The notes below the pieces were generated by a model. That model made no database searches. It was not told the DNA's origin and was given only the letters and a program-made list of their open reading frames with translations. From Berberis thunbergii (taxonomy: Eukaryota; Streptophyta; Magnoliopsida; Ranunculales; Berberidaceae), in NCBI GenBank assembly GCA_003290165.1, contig QNQO01009133.1, positions 1-64,000 of the forward strand: DNA of 64,000 bases. The letters run 5' to 3'. Both the position numbers and the translations under genes were made by a program. This document shows, piece by piece, positions 49,201 through 60,961 of the stretch (its first letter is position 1; each line of letters opens with the position of its first letter).

Positions 49201-52200
49201 CTTGGCACCACAAAAGGAGAAATCGTAGAAAAAAAACAAAACGAAAGAAGGTAAGATCTCTCCCTCTCTCTGTCGAAATCGATCTCTTCCCCTCTCTCGA
49301 TCGATCTTTCTCGACAGATCTCCCCCTCTCTCTCTCTCGATCGATCTCTCCCTCTCGACAGATCGATCTCTCCCTCTCGAAAGATCGATCTCTCCCTCTC
49401 GACATATCGATCGATGTCCATCGATCTTTCAACGTGTCCGGACCGTGTCCAAGTTAGTCAACAAATTTTGACCGTTGACCACGTGTCCAATATGTATTGG
49501 GCGCGAATCCGTGTCTGACACGTATTTGACGCGTGATTCGGAGGTTTTTCGGAGAGTCGGTGCATCAGAGTTGTGCACACTACACTCCAGATTGAGGTAG
49601 TCGTGCTACAGTGTAAGAGGGGATGGATAATATGTTCTTCATACTAATTTTTCATTTTGGGGACGTCCGGATTATCTAATGATCCGTTATATACTGGTTG
49701 AATCTATAGGATACAGATAGTCCTCATGCTAATATGCTATTATCTGGACACTTTGCTGGACATCAAGCCATTATTTGGCGTTGGCATAATGTTTGGGGTC
49801 TCCTTAAGAAGATTCCATATGGGAACTCTATATTTGATTGGCAGTAACTATTATAAATACGCAATCCAGTCCTCTATAATGTTTGCTCAGTGAGCTCTTC
49901 TTTCTGACTTGAATGAAGTTTAAGCATTTAAACATGGTTTGCCTGATAGAAAAATACCCAATAAATATAGGTTTATCTCCTATATGAAAGATGGATATTT
50001 GGTAAATAACAATGCAGGGAACATTCTGTCTCCATCCTTAACACTTCACAACTTAATCACCCCCTTGGAGATGTGAGGTTTAAGGCAAAAGGCCTCTTGT
50101 AACTCATAGTTATCCATTAAATCACAAAATTATGAATTATTTATGACGAGTCTGATACCCATTGACAAGTAACACAGCTTCCCTAGCACTTTGAGCATGT
50201 CAATAAGGTTTACTTAGTGTAAGAATGCGGAATAATTGACCCAGCCCATTCAGCATCAACTTTGCAGGATTTGCAGAAAAAGTAGATATAGGTCCTTGTT
50301 ATACACACTTCAGTTCCTTGAATCTTTCTGTGAGACTGACTTAACTCTTCCGGTGTTGATTGCGGCGCTTCCTATATTTACAAATGTATAATTGATTCCA
50401 CATACCATTTGATGTTGGACGTTTGACTTCACAATGGATGCTACACAACCCAAAAACCCCATTCTTTTGCCTGTGTTGCACTAAAGTTCTTTCAACTTTT
50501 TGTCTTTGTTTATTGACCAAATAGATAATGAGCAGCATAGATAATCATCAACATGCTAATGGAACAATATTTTGAATAACGAAAGTATTTAGTGGTGAAA
50601 GTTGAGTTGACTTTGGATCTTCCAGTTCTTGTGTAAATGAGAATCACAAATTTGCTTGGTGTGGTATGTGTTTAGGAAAATTGTAATTTTTTTATTGATA
50701 AAAAATTTCTCTTGCACCACTTCATATTTATGATTCTTCTGCACTTCGTTATAAAAGTTTCATCAGTTAATTATTGACACATATGTGATGCAGGCTCGTT
50801 TGGTGGAGAAGTCTCCATCACTAAGTGATTTAAATGAAGTTGTTTATGGACAGGTAATGAAGTCTCCATCACTAATGTGAATATAGCCAATTCTTAAGGT
50901 AAACAATGCCCGAGTCAATACTCAATCCACAAATTCCTTCTGGACATTCATAAATATCAATTTTCTAGTCAGAAAGAAAGCCTAGTGCATGGTCTTTGTT
51001 TATTTTATGTTAGGATTTCTGAGTTTGTTCATGGGAAACAGTGTGTTCCTATATTTCTTTGATGCACAAACATGCATGAACATCCTTTAATTGAGGATCC
51101 TAATCTTATCCTTCTCATTTTATTTATTTATTCTCTAAATTATTTATTTAGTTAATTAAGGCCAAGTGGGCCTATCCTAATATTATGAACAAGGTTGTAA
51201 GCCACATAGATATTATTAGTTCTTTTGTGTGCGTGTGTGTTCAATTTTTTTTGGAGAAATCCCTCTTATTGAGGAAGAGAGTTCAGGGATAACTTGGAAC
51301 ATTCATATTTGTGTTTAGTTGAGCCCTTTTGATTGTTTATCTGTCTCCGCCTTGGACTTGCATCACGTTGCCTCATTGCGATCTTCATTCCTCTTTTTAT
51401 CTTAGCTTTTCACGTCCACATTTCAAATTTTATTAAGTGCACGTCGTGGATTTCAAAAAAAAAAAAAATCTTACTTTTATGTGAATTGTGGAGGGCTTTG
51501 AGATCCAGTACAATGAAATTCCCAAGTGCAATAACACAATAATCACAGGGAGGATAACTTAATGTTTGCAAACTGAGTTTTCGAAAATGCTGGTATGGAT
51601 AACATGGCAGGTGTAGGTTTTTCAGCTCAAACCAATATATTGGTCTCAACGAGGTTCAAGCCCCACTTGTCGCAACATCAACCATGAAGAATATCATGGC
51701 TTTCTAATGGTGTGGGCCAAATCCTATGCAACTATCAGCTGATTCTGGGCTAGGCGCCTCTCCTGCACATAACCTCATTCTCCTGGAAATTTGGGTTTTA
51801 GGATGGAGCCATCTTGATTTTGTTACCATTTCTGTGGCACTCAACCTTTTTTTCTTTTTGGTTAAACTCCCAGTACCGCTCTAGTACCACCAATATAGTC
51901 CCCACTTTACCACCCCATGGAGGAGTGAGTTTTACTTTTTTAGCTCAAACCAGAAAGTTGGTACTGGTGAGGGTTGGGCCCCAGGTCTATAGCGACATCA
52001 GCCACAAGCTTCGTGAGCTGGGCTGACAAGACATCGGTGTTAGAATAGTCCAACTCCACACCTAATGATCACTTTGATGACTTCCTTACGATGTGGGACA
52101 AATCCTGGTGCAATCATCACCTCATCTTGGGTTTGGTGCCTTGTTGCACACTACCATCACTTCGGTACTCAGGTTTGTAAAGGTGAAACACACTTTTGTT

Positions 52201-55200
52201 CATGCTTCATAACTCAACATGAAGGATTTTTAAAACAATTTTTTTTCTAGGATGGAATATGGAATTTTGGTTGATCTTTATTGTTGGTATTGGCTCTTTC
52301 AGAGGTTTGGTAATTGTTTGCAGTCTGTAGATCAACTTTGTGATGTAATGGAACTTCTAGCCAGTTGCATATACTAACTACTAAAAAAGTGATAACTTGT
52401 TTGCCTAAAAAGATGTGATTACTGGTTTTTTAACTTGTTTCCAATACAGATTGTGTACGCGTAACTACATAGTTTTAATCTGTTGCTGGAGCACCCAAAT
52501 ATATTTTTATGTCTAAATGTCCTCACTTATCATATCAATCTATTCATGTTCAAGCTCCTTAAATTTTATGGTTCTGTTTTTCTTTTCATAACACATTTAC
52601 TAGATAATGTAGCCAAAAACACTGTTTTTTCAGCCGTCTCCCTGACCACTGAAAGTTGTTCTGTTTCCTTTCCTATAGGAGCATCTTGGAAGGGACGATC
52701 TATCATTTATTTTTTCCCTCAAGGTGAGTGTAACACTTTCTTGTTTATTTATGGAGTGCTTTCAAATTTTTGTTGATAATATGATAATCATGATTATTAT
52801 GTAATTCAACTGTTAAATGAACAACCTCTGATTTCTGGCAACATCGTGTCGGAGAAAACATGGATGATGATTATAATATATTTTTTATTACAGTAACAGT
52901 GTAGATTGAAAATTGTGGCGACAGTTCTGTCATTTTTTATTGTTTCCAATGATTTAGATTGTTTGCCAACTCAACAAGCTCTTGATTGGCTTCTGGTGCA
53001 ACTTATTTCATTGAAGTTGTTTTTCCTTTTTTACCCCACTCAGTGGTGTGTAGGACTACAATTAGTGTGACTTTTTACTTTTTATTTCAATTTGTGCCCA
53101 TTATTCCTCCTCCAACTACTAACCTCAAACCTACGGTTGAACAAAAAACCGATCAAAACCAACTAAACCGATGATTTCGGTTCGTTTTTTTTTTTTTTTC
53201 GATTTTGGTTAAGTTCGGTTTTGAAATTTGAGAACCGACTCCGGTTTTTGGTTTATATGTTTGAAATCTGATTGGAACCGACCCGATTTGAAATTTATAA
53301 AATGATAAAACGTGAGACAACGTTTGAAATTTTTTTTTTTTTGAAAATGCTACCTACCTCCCTCCTTTTGTTTTTAATGATTTTTTTATTATAAAGTATC
53401 TGTAGCATTTATTATCCGACAAACCATCTACACGAACCACCACAAAAACTCACCTACACTAACCACCTAGGCACCTAAACAAAACAAACCAACTATACAA
53501 ACCACCTGCACAAAAACTCACCGACACAAAACCACGTACACAAAACAAACCACCTTCACAAAACCACCTGCACAAAACAACAAATAAAAAAGTGATACAA
53601 TCTCTCTCATTATCTTTCGACTCTCAATCTCTCTCATTATCTTCTCTCAACTCACCCAACAAAGCAAAGCAAACATAACAATTAGTGAAGAAATCAAAAT
53701 CCCAAATACGCCACAACATTTGTTCACAGCTAGGGTCACAGAGAAGAAGAAGAGGAGGACGAAGGTATCTAAGAGGCGATGGGATCCAAAAGGCCAATCC
53801 ACGCAATGGCTACATGGGTGAGGCGTCAGCCACCCAAAATCAAGGCCTTTCTCGCCGTCATGTCAGGCATAACTGCTCTTGTCTTCATCAGGTTCATCAT
53901 TCATGATCACGACAATCTCTTCGTTAATGCTAAGGGTGTTCATGCTATTGAGATCATGGTTCTCATTTAGAAGCTCATGAATCACCATCACCATCTTCAC
54001 TCAACAATTTGGTGGTGAATTTAAAGGTATGAGATTGCAACTTTGTAAAAGAAGAAAGAGTTCTTCATCTGTAGTTTCAAGTTCCTTTAATTTTCATACT
54101 TTTTTTTTCTTTTAAAAAATTTGCAAAACCGAAATCAAAACCGACCAAGTCGGTTCGGTTCGGATAGGTCAGTGACAGAAGCCGGATTGGTTTCGGTTTC
54201 CAATTCTTTCAAACCAATTATGCGGTTCGGTTCTCGGTTTGGGTAAAAAAACTGAACCCTCGGTTCGGTTTGGGTAATAAACGAAACGCCGGTTCGGTTT
54301 TCAACCTTATCCAAACCAGTCTTTATGTTATATGTGCACTAGTGGGATATACTTGACCTCATCGCCTCGCCTAGCCTAGGCACTGCCTAAATGTTACAAA
54401 ACGATAAAAAAATAAAATTTATAATGAAAGCACTTGCTTAGGCGAGAGCCTTTGACTATAAATTTTATTTCTTACTTTTTATTTTTACATTGGCTTTGAG
54501 CCCTTTGCCCAGGGTGCTAGGCGAGCTAGGCGCCCAGGACAGGCTCTTTTCCTCGCATCACGTAGTGCCTTCGACTACAAAGGATACTTGTTAATATCAA
54601 TAATGAAAATTGCCTTTCCTTCTTTTTTATGAACTAGTTTCTATTGGAGATGGGAAACAGTAACACAGTGTTGTATGTAATGGATGAACAAAAAAATAGA
54701 AAAGTATAGTTCTTTTACTGAAGCTATTATTAACTTTCTCTGTTTGAACTCACTCAACTCGTCGATTATTGTCATGCATAAACTAGGATTAATATGTCTC
54801 TCTTCCATGCCAAGTTAGTTTGTGGGTGCTGTAAACAATCTATCTTTGATGTCAGGGTTCAGACAATACAACTCTCTATGGGGTGTGTGTACATGTACCG
54901 GAGATTGTTCAGAGGTCACCGGGTATTGTAGGTCTTGCCTCCTCACTTTCTCAATCTTCTGGAAGTTTGAGCCGCTTCTTGGTTTCGGCACCTCGTTGTT
55001 ACTGTGTGCTGACTAGAGTTCCTTTCTTTGAGTTGCACTTTGAAATGTTGAACAGGTTTGTGCCAATTCCTAGAACATTTTACACAAGTTCTACTCAGCA
55101 AATTGTTCGAAGAGAAGAAAAGTAGATGCCGGTGAATTTTTTTTTTTCTTTTTGTTCTCAGAATCTGCACTTAATTTTATATTTTACTTTTGTGGATACA

Positions 55201-57083
55201 GCATAGTCAAACAGGAGCGTTTGGATAGGATAACTCAGTTTGTTAGTGAGATGACTCTTACAGATTATGTTCCCTCTCCGTCTAGAACGCCAGATCGAAC
55301 AAATGGGAATATTGACTCCCCTAATACCCAATGTTCTGCTGATTGGATGGCCACTGCAATACCACTTGACAGTGCAGCAGCCCTTACTGCAGCTGCGGCA
55401 GGCATTGTAACAGATAATGACGTCCAATCCTCTTCATTCAGATGCGAATCTCAGTCTCCTAATAGTGTCTGTGGTAGCGAGGCTTCAGATTGTAGTCGAG
55501 GAAAAGAAATAGACAAGGAAAAAAAGAGAGGTCAGCAATGTGATTGTGCATCGGAGGCCTTTGAAACCCGCTCTGATGTCTCTGAAAGAGAGAATGGATG
55601 TGATGGAAATGGCCATACTTCACCAGATATTGGGATGATCTATAGTTCCAAGTCCTGCAGGTTTGAGAGGCTTGAAAGTTCCAACTCCTTGTTCAGGTGG
55701 CAGGATTTCTGATCCTTGGATTGATTTTCTTTCATGTAGTTAATATTACTTAAAAGTGTTTTCAACTTATGCTTCCATTTTTCTATTGCATGATATTCTT
55801 TATTTATGTTTTCTTTTGTAATGTACTCGTTTCTTCTTTTGTTACACGTCAGTAAGTCTTTGGCTTTTGGCAGTTCAGTGAGAAGCATGGCCTCAGAAGA
55901 TGAAGATGAGGCAAATGGTTATACATATGATAAGAATGCGGATGGTGATGTAGTAATGAACTGGGCCAAAGTAAGTTGATTCTCAACCATGCCTTTACGA
56001 ATAAGACTATGATATTCAAAACCTGATTTTTATTTGTAATGGCTGGGGCTTCTTGTTAGGAGCACCAAAACCATTTGTTGCAGATTGTTTGTGGTTATCA
56101 TGCTCTGTCAGTTCCATCATATGGAAGTGAGTTGGTTTTTCATCCACTTGAGCATCTACAGGCGATAAAGTATGGCCGACCTGCAGTCTCTGCCCTGGGC
56201 TTGGGTGGATATCTACATGGTTCATTAGAAGGTGCGGAGGTATGTCGATGGGCTTGTGTATCAGTTAACATTCACTAATTTTCAGTTATCCCAATTGATA
56301 TTCTGTTTTGGATAGAAAATACTTGATACATACTTTGAAAGGTTAATGCAAGGTTAGCTGCGGCTGAGGAAGCTCATTCCCTATCAATATGGACCATTGC
56401 AACTATTTGTAGAGCACTCTCTCTTGAAAGTGTAATCTTTAGCCATCTTATGTTTCTTTTTGAGTCAGTTCTTTCCTTTCTATTTTTGGAATTTTTCATT
56501 CTTAAGCAATAGATAAATGTGTAGAAGAGACTTAAATACAAACTGAGTTTCCTTTCTCTCTTGGAATAGATGATGAAAGAAAATTTGATGATCGTTCTAG
56601 TTCTACCATCAATGTAATTAGTTTCATGTTTTAAACTATTACTCATAAAATTTGACCAGTCTTTTTCCTGCAAACCTGCATTTATTTATAAGATATCTGA
56701 TGATTAGCATGCCTTTGTATTGATTAAGAAATTACTGTGGGTCCTGCATCTTTCAGATTTTGGCATATTTTGCGGGAGTTTTACTTGAAAAACAAATTAT
56801 AGTGGTCTGCCAAAATTTGGTAAGTTAATTCTTGTTATTTGCAAAGTGATATTAAGTTTGCTTCACATTCATGTGTTTCATTACTTTTTAGTGTTACTGA
56901 AGAGTAAATGACGATTTCTTGTTCCCCCCCCCTCCCCCCCCCCTCATCATAACTTCTTGTAAGTTTGTTGTCTATGTTGTTGCTACTTATTTCCACAATT
57001 CTCTGCAGGGTGTACTATCAGCTACTATTCTAGCGCTTGTTCCCATGATTCGGCCGTTTGAGTGGCAGAGTTTAATGCTTCCA
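43253..57083 (+). CDS. DENN-domain protein, 3' end outside the window
   Basis: Twelve exons: 43253-43726, 46166-46366, 47253-47336, 50794-50853, 52679-52723, 54856-55055, 55202-55696, 55874-55970, 56060-56239, 56342-56431, 56756-56819 and 57009-57083, about 688 codons. All introns are GT-AG and phases agree. After a Gly-rich N terminus and a basic region come LLFEHFVIVGLHSDSNLEAV (uDENN start), KYPPAQKLAIRPQDLPAFCF, TTLYGVCVHVPEIVQRSPG, SRFLVSAPRCYCVLTRVPFF, an acidic Ser-rich linker, LLQIVCGYHALSVPSYGSEL, GVLLEKQIIVVCQNL and GVLSATILALVPMIRPFEWQ (cDENN). DENN domains are Rab exchange factors (family knowledge); the partner is not known from sequence. It resembles Arabidopsis At5g35560-type proteins. 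Exon 11 has one extra T in a T run near 56757. The dDENN part (PVLP...VPFIVG in relatives) was not found by 64000, so the next intron exceeds 6.9 kb or the 3' end is lost. Confidence 0.9.
45179..45319 (+). other. Cassette-exon-like segment of unknown family in DENN intron 1
   Basis: Exactly 47 codons lie open between an acceptor (CCACAG|GC) and a donor (AAG|GTAAGAG). They read ATVLEEDEFFSSEGYLLA, then SQTGYSCALALRGLEAAGYN. Both sides are phase 0, as is the host intron, so inclusion would keep the DENN frame. I do not recognise the protein. It could be an unannotated exon, an exon of a captured gene, or chance. Confidence 0.4.
47864..48424. mobile_element. Non-autonomous hAT-like element, family A copy 2
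   Basis: 561 bp with ends TAGGGGTGGGCAATGTC and TTTTTGCCCACCCCTA, flanked by the 8-bp repeat CACAAAAG (47856-47863 and 48425-48432). Subterminal arrays of TCGGTTCGGTTCGG in both orientations. No coding content. It lies in DENN intron 3. Confidence 0.9.
48739..49570. mobile_element. Non-autonomous hAT-like element, family B copy 2
   Basis: 832 bp with ends CTATAATGCATGGACTCGG and, read inward from the right, CTCTGATGCACCGACTCTCC. It is flanked by TTGTGCAC (48731-48738 and 49571-49578). Subterminal CGTGTC/GACACG repeats. The ends match element 23530-24706 and the interior does not. It sits in DENN intron 3. Confidence 0.8.
49256..49425 (+). repeat. CTCTCGA/GATCGATCTC pyrimidine array in a hAT-like element
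   Basis: Repeats of GATCGATCTCTCCCTCTCGA and close variants. Both strands give short open frames that are artefacts of the repeat. Confidence 0.8.
51615..52170. repeat. Pair of diverged related segments in DENN intron 4
   Basis: The segment from about 51625 (TTTTTCAGCTCAAACCAATATATTGG...AGGTTCAAGCCCC...GTGGGCCAAATCCT) recurs from about 51935 (TTTTTTAGCTCAAACCAGAA...GTTGGGCCCCAGG...GTGGGACAAATCCTGG). The AGGTTCAAGCCCC box is like a Pol III B box, so a tRNA-derived SINE is possible, but neither an A box nor an A tail was established. Confidence 0.45.
53132..54309 (+). mobile_element. Gene-carrying hAT-like element (Pack-type)
   Basis: 1178 bp. Ends TACGGTTGAACAAAAAACCG and, read inward from the right, TAAGGTTGAAAACCGAACCG. 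Flanks CTCAAACC and TCCAAACC match 6 of 8 bases, an aged 8-bp target duplication. Subterminal CGGTTCGGTT arrays are like those of family A. Between them lies a piece of a cellular gene (see 53779-53970). The element lies in DENN intron 5. Confidence 0.75.
53779..53970 (+). pseudogene. Captured 5' fragment of an ER-lumen protein retaining (KDEL) receptor-like gene
   Basis: An open frame of 63 codons, MGSKRPIHAMATWVRRQPPK, then KAFLAVMSGITALVFIRFII, then HDHDNLF. It matches the N terminus of the plant ERD2-like (KDEL receptor-like) family, where the HDHDNLFVAAEAVHAIGI region is conserved (recalled). The frame ends in TAG just after the region matching HAIGILVLI, and no further exon follows. The preceding 53590-53778, CT-rich with ATCTCTCTCATTATCTT, looks like the source gene's 5' UTR. 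It is a fragment, not a working receptor. Confidence 0.8.
54355..54560. repeat. Imperfect inverted repeat with GCCTAGGCG motifs
   Basis: CGCCTCGCCTAGCCTAGGC at the left opposes GCTAGGCGAGCTAGGCGCC at the right, across about 150 bp of AT-rich DNA. Possibly a small non-autonomous DNA element. No target duplication was identified. Confidence 0.4.
56924..56943 (+). repeat. C-tract microsatellite in DENN intron 11
   Basis: Nine C, one T, ten C, shortly upstream of the exon 12 acceptor at 57008. The minus strand is a G-quadruplex-prone tract. Confidence 0.9.
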
Positions 57084-58002
57084 GTAAGTTTGATATCAGA
57101 AAGATGCATGATTTTTTTTCCTAATTTAGTTTTTATGCTATGCAATGCATATGTGAATAAGATAGAAGCTTGAGAAACTTATATCCATGTGTTCTTTGTT
57201 AGACTGATTTTCTTCTTTGTTTTAACAATCAATTAGTTCACAATTATTTGAACTACTTAAGATGGTGGTTTCACCATATTGGGATACATTGTAATTTGAC
57301 TTAAATTTCAATGGAATATTATCTTCTTTTTTCGTAGAAAATAAAAATTGAAGAGATACATATTCATTAGAAGGATTTGTTATTTGATACCATCAATGAT
57401 AAGAATAGGATTCTTCGTTGGGTGTGTTTGACACAAATACCAGGAATATACTAAGGGAGTGTTTGGTAGATGGAATGGAATGTGCAAGAGCAAATAAGAA
57501 TGGAAGAAAGAGAGTGAAATATTAGATGACATTCCGATTCCTATATTTTGTCAAAAACTTATGGCTCACTAAGATAACATCCTTGAAAGGAGTAAAAGGG
57601 TGTCCACTCATCTAAGTACCATCATATCATGAATGTGATGGTTTTCACATGCTACATGTGTTCAGCCCATGCTAGCTTCAATGGTGTTCACTGCCAAGAC
57701 TTCGTTGAAACTCGGGTCACTATTTTAGTTCAGTTGTTCTTTGTCACTGTAATCACGAGCCTTCTGCTTGTATCACTCATATCTTTTCAATAAAATTTTG
57801 AATCCTTCTAAAATAACAAAAGTTGACTGTTAAAAAAATAGTTTGATCCTTTTATAAGTGGAGAAGGGATAAACTATAAACACACAATATAAAAAATAAA
57901 AAGGGAAGGTGGACCCACCAGTCTCCTTGGATTGAGAAGAACCCATCCTTGAGATTTGGGCGAGATAATACAATAGAACATGATCTAACTACTAAAGATA
58001 GG
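57084..58002. other. Downstream DENN intron or spacer
   Basis: Starts with the donor GTAAGTTTG of the last DENN exon found. AT-rich. A GGGAGTGTTTGGTAGATGGAA motif near 57457 is like MITE ends seen in plants but no partner was found. No coding content. Confidence 0.4.
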
Positions 58003-58368
58003 TGATGTAGCTCATCTTGGAGAATATTTATTTGTCTGTTTGATCATGTTAAACCCATTTGAAATCCAATAAGAAACTTTCATTATTGGGTCTAGGTCAA
58101 ATAGTATTAGAAAATATGATATTTTTATGACATATTTATAAGCCTTTTAGTCTAGATACCTTAGGAACATTATTTTTCATGTTTTAGCAAGTTTCTAGTT
58201 TGTTTCCATGGAGTTATCTATATAAGGATCTCCTACTACGAATTTAGAGGATCAATTAAGAATCAAATCATTCAATTTCAATTTATTTTCCAAATTCCAG
58301 CAACAACCTAGCTCTCACATCTCAAATTTTCTGCGTTTGTGATTTTAATTTACGCTTTCGCTACTTTA
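58003..58368 (+). repeat. 5' LTR of the short LTR element
   Basis: 366 bp, starts TGATGTAGCTCATC and ends GCTACTTTA, two bases before the primer-binding site. Confidence 0.85.
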
Positions 58369-59680
58369 AGTGGTATCAGAGCTTCCTTTGAGAGCCTACA
58401 TCAAACCTTGGGAACCAATGTCCACCAGATCAAAGGTTCCACCACACTTTTCAAGGCATGACTAGTTTGGCCGTCGGAAATTATTATTGGCGTGATGAAG
58501 AAAGTTTTCAGCAACAACAAGTTCCTACAAGGTTTGAGGTAAGTGCTGATTTTTCTTCTCTTCGACCCCCATATACCACCCCAAGGCTTGTTCACTCCCT
58601 TCATGAACCTTTTCACACAATCCCAACTTGATTTATCATCATCACAATCTCAAAACTTTTACCCAATCCTATTATTTTTCTCCAAATCCCTACCCCAAGT
58701 ACAACCCAACGTACCATCATCACAATCTCAAAGCATCTGCCGAATTCTATTGTTTTTCTCCAAATCCCTACCCTAACTATAACTCAACTTACTAGACACC
58801 AATTTCATCTTCATATCCAACCTATGATTATCATTATTATCGTGGTTATTCCCCTCCATCGCAAACTTATCCAACCCCTTAATTTACTTACCCTCTACAT
58901 CTTCTATCACAGGATTTCAACAAGCCCCAACAATCTCAACCCGCTTACCCTACAATGTTACCCCCCAATTTGCTGAAGACATACATCCTACTACCACCCG
59001 CACTATGATGTGAGATGAGCCAAACATGAAAGAATTCGTTGAGAAGATCAAGACAGTGTTTAAAGGGTTAAGGGAAGAATGAGAGAAAAAGAAAAGAAGA
59101 CGCGAACAACAAAATTTTGACAATCCAATCAAAGAAACACCTTCTCAGCATGACCTTATTGAACCACCACCACCAAAACCCAATCTTATTGTAGACATCC
59201 TTCTCCATCCTAACCAAAAAATCACCATGTCCACCAAAGTCCCAAAGCCTTAATAGCGTTTTTGTGCACTTTCCAATCCTCCATTATTCTTTCCTAATTT
59301 CTCTCCATTGCTTTTATTCAAAGAAGAGGAGGATATTATTCAAACTCATGTTGAGCAGAACTTGAGGACGAGTTTGTTCAAAGAAGAGAAGAATATGAGA
59401 TATAGCTTTTATGAACTGTATGTGAGATATCATGAAGAGTTTGTTGGTTAGAATGTGTTTATTAAATTATGGATTGAATGTTCTAACATTCTGGTCGCAA
59501 TTTTTGAAAAAAAATTCTCACAATTTTTTATATTTTTCAAAGGGCATCGAAGAAGAAAAGAGGAAGAAGCCGCAAGCGTTGTTGGAAAGATCGATGTGTT
59601 TTGTCCCGCACATCTAGGCACAATGATGGATTGTTGTTCCGCTGCATAACTCGAGAGCTAGTTTACAAAGAAGAGGAGAC

Positions 59681-60144
59681 TGATGTACGACATCTTGGAG
59701 AATATTTATTTGTCGATTTGACTAGTTTAAACCCTTTTAGAATCAGTCAAGGGCTACGTTTGATAAGAAACTTTCATCATTGGGTATAGGTCAAATAGTA
59801 TTAGGAAAAATGATATTTTTAGTTTATCTATGTTTTTAGACTGATTTCCTTTTTGTATTCTATGGCTTATTTAGAAGCCTTTAAAAGTACCCAAATAGAG
59901 TTTAAACAGGCTTCGGAAGTCCCTATTATATTCTAGATACTTTAGGAAAGTTATTTTTCATGTTTTAGTAGATTTCTAGTTTGTTTCCATGTAAGGAGCT
60001 CCTAGTACGAATTTTGGAGATCATCAGATCAATGAGAATCAAATCATTCAATTTTAATTTATTTTCTGAATTCGAGCAATAATTTAGCTCTCACTTTTCA
60101 GATATTTTGAGTTTGTGATTTTAATTGACGCTTTCGCTACGTTA
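59681..60144 (+). repeat. 3' LTR of the short LTR element
   Basis: 464 bp, starts TGATGTACGACATC and ends GCTACGTTA, followed by the target duplication ATAGG. Confidence 0.85.
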
Positions 60145-60149
60145 ATAGG

Positions 60150-60961
60150 CCTCAGGTATGACCCTGCCACCTTGAGGAATTCAGCAGGTCAATATGTGAA
60201 TGGGGAAACATCAGTGACTCCCTTAACTCTATTTGGGGGGGGGGGGGGGGGGGGGGGGTGGAAAGGGTCAATTGGCAGAGAACGGGCAGGGCGTGATCGT
60301 CAAAGAAAGGAGAGAGATCAGCCACAATAAAAGCATGTGATAAAAACTTAGGGGGGGGGGGGGTAAGAGCCACCGTACTTTCCCAAGATTAATAGTAGGG
60401 TGATACCTTAAATCATTTCACTTGATCTATGATTAAACATGACTTTGTTTCTTGTGTCCACAACCATTTTCTGTTTTCAAGAATCTAACCTTGCCACCAA
60501 ATTGTATGTAAATCCTGGCAGAAACAACAAGAATGGATCCCAGTGAAACAAAGAAAACAACCTATATTAACAAATCGTGTTTTCAAACAGAACCTGAGAA
60601 CCATTTCTCCATCGTCACTCTCCAGAACAAAATAACAGCTAAAAACTGACTGTTTTCCTTGTGAAGAGGCTTATATTATAATAAGGGAAGAGTGCTGGAA
60701 ATTAAAGAAAACAATGAACATAGAAATCGTTGGACTCGTGAGTCTACACTTGTTTGCGTATGTGTTATATTAAGCATGTTCACCTTCACAAGGGAATAAA
60801 TCATAGTGTGGGTGAGATGGTTAAGAACAACGATCACGAAGACGAGACAACCTAGTATTTTCTCTGTTAGTTACGAATTAGGGATTTGAACTCAAGAATC
60901 CTCAGGAGTATGTCTTGACATTAACGTCATATGAAAATTGCCTGACATAGGGAGAGAGAGT
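60150..60961. other. Spacer with two long G homopolymers
   Basis: Contains 24 consecutive G at 60235-60258 and 13 G at 60351-60363. Near 60812-60890, GTGGGTGAGATGGTTAAG and GGGATTTGAACTC are spaced like A and B boxes of a tRNA-derived SINE, but this is weak. No coding region was recognised. Confidence 0.45.

Larger units (their letters stand above)
58003..60144 (+). mobile_element. Short non-autonomous LTR retrotransposon
   Basis: LTRs at 58003-58368 and 59681-60144 share TGATGTA..CATCTTGGAG, TTCATGTTTTAG, GTTTGTTTCCATG and GACGCTTTCGCTAC (left variant TACGCTTTCGCTAC). A primer-binding site TGGTATCAGAGC (58371-58382) follows the left LTR, and the purine tract AAGAAGAGGAGAC precedes the right one. 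A 5-bp target duplication ATAGG flanks the element (57998-58002 and 60145-60149). The 1.3-kb interior has no RT, integrase or protease. The left LTR has lost about 100 bp present in the right. Confidence 0.9.

Noticed and set aside
60800..60900. tRNA gene or SINE
   Set aside because: Box-like motifs are present, but no cloverleaf arms or A tail could be formed by eye.
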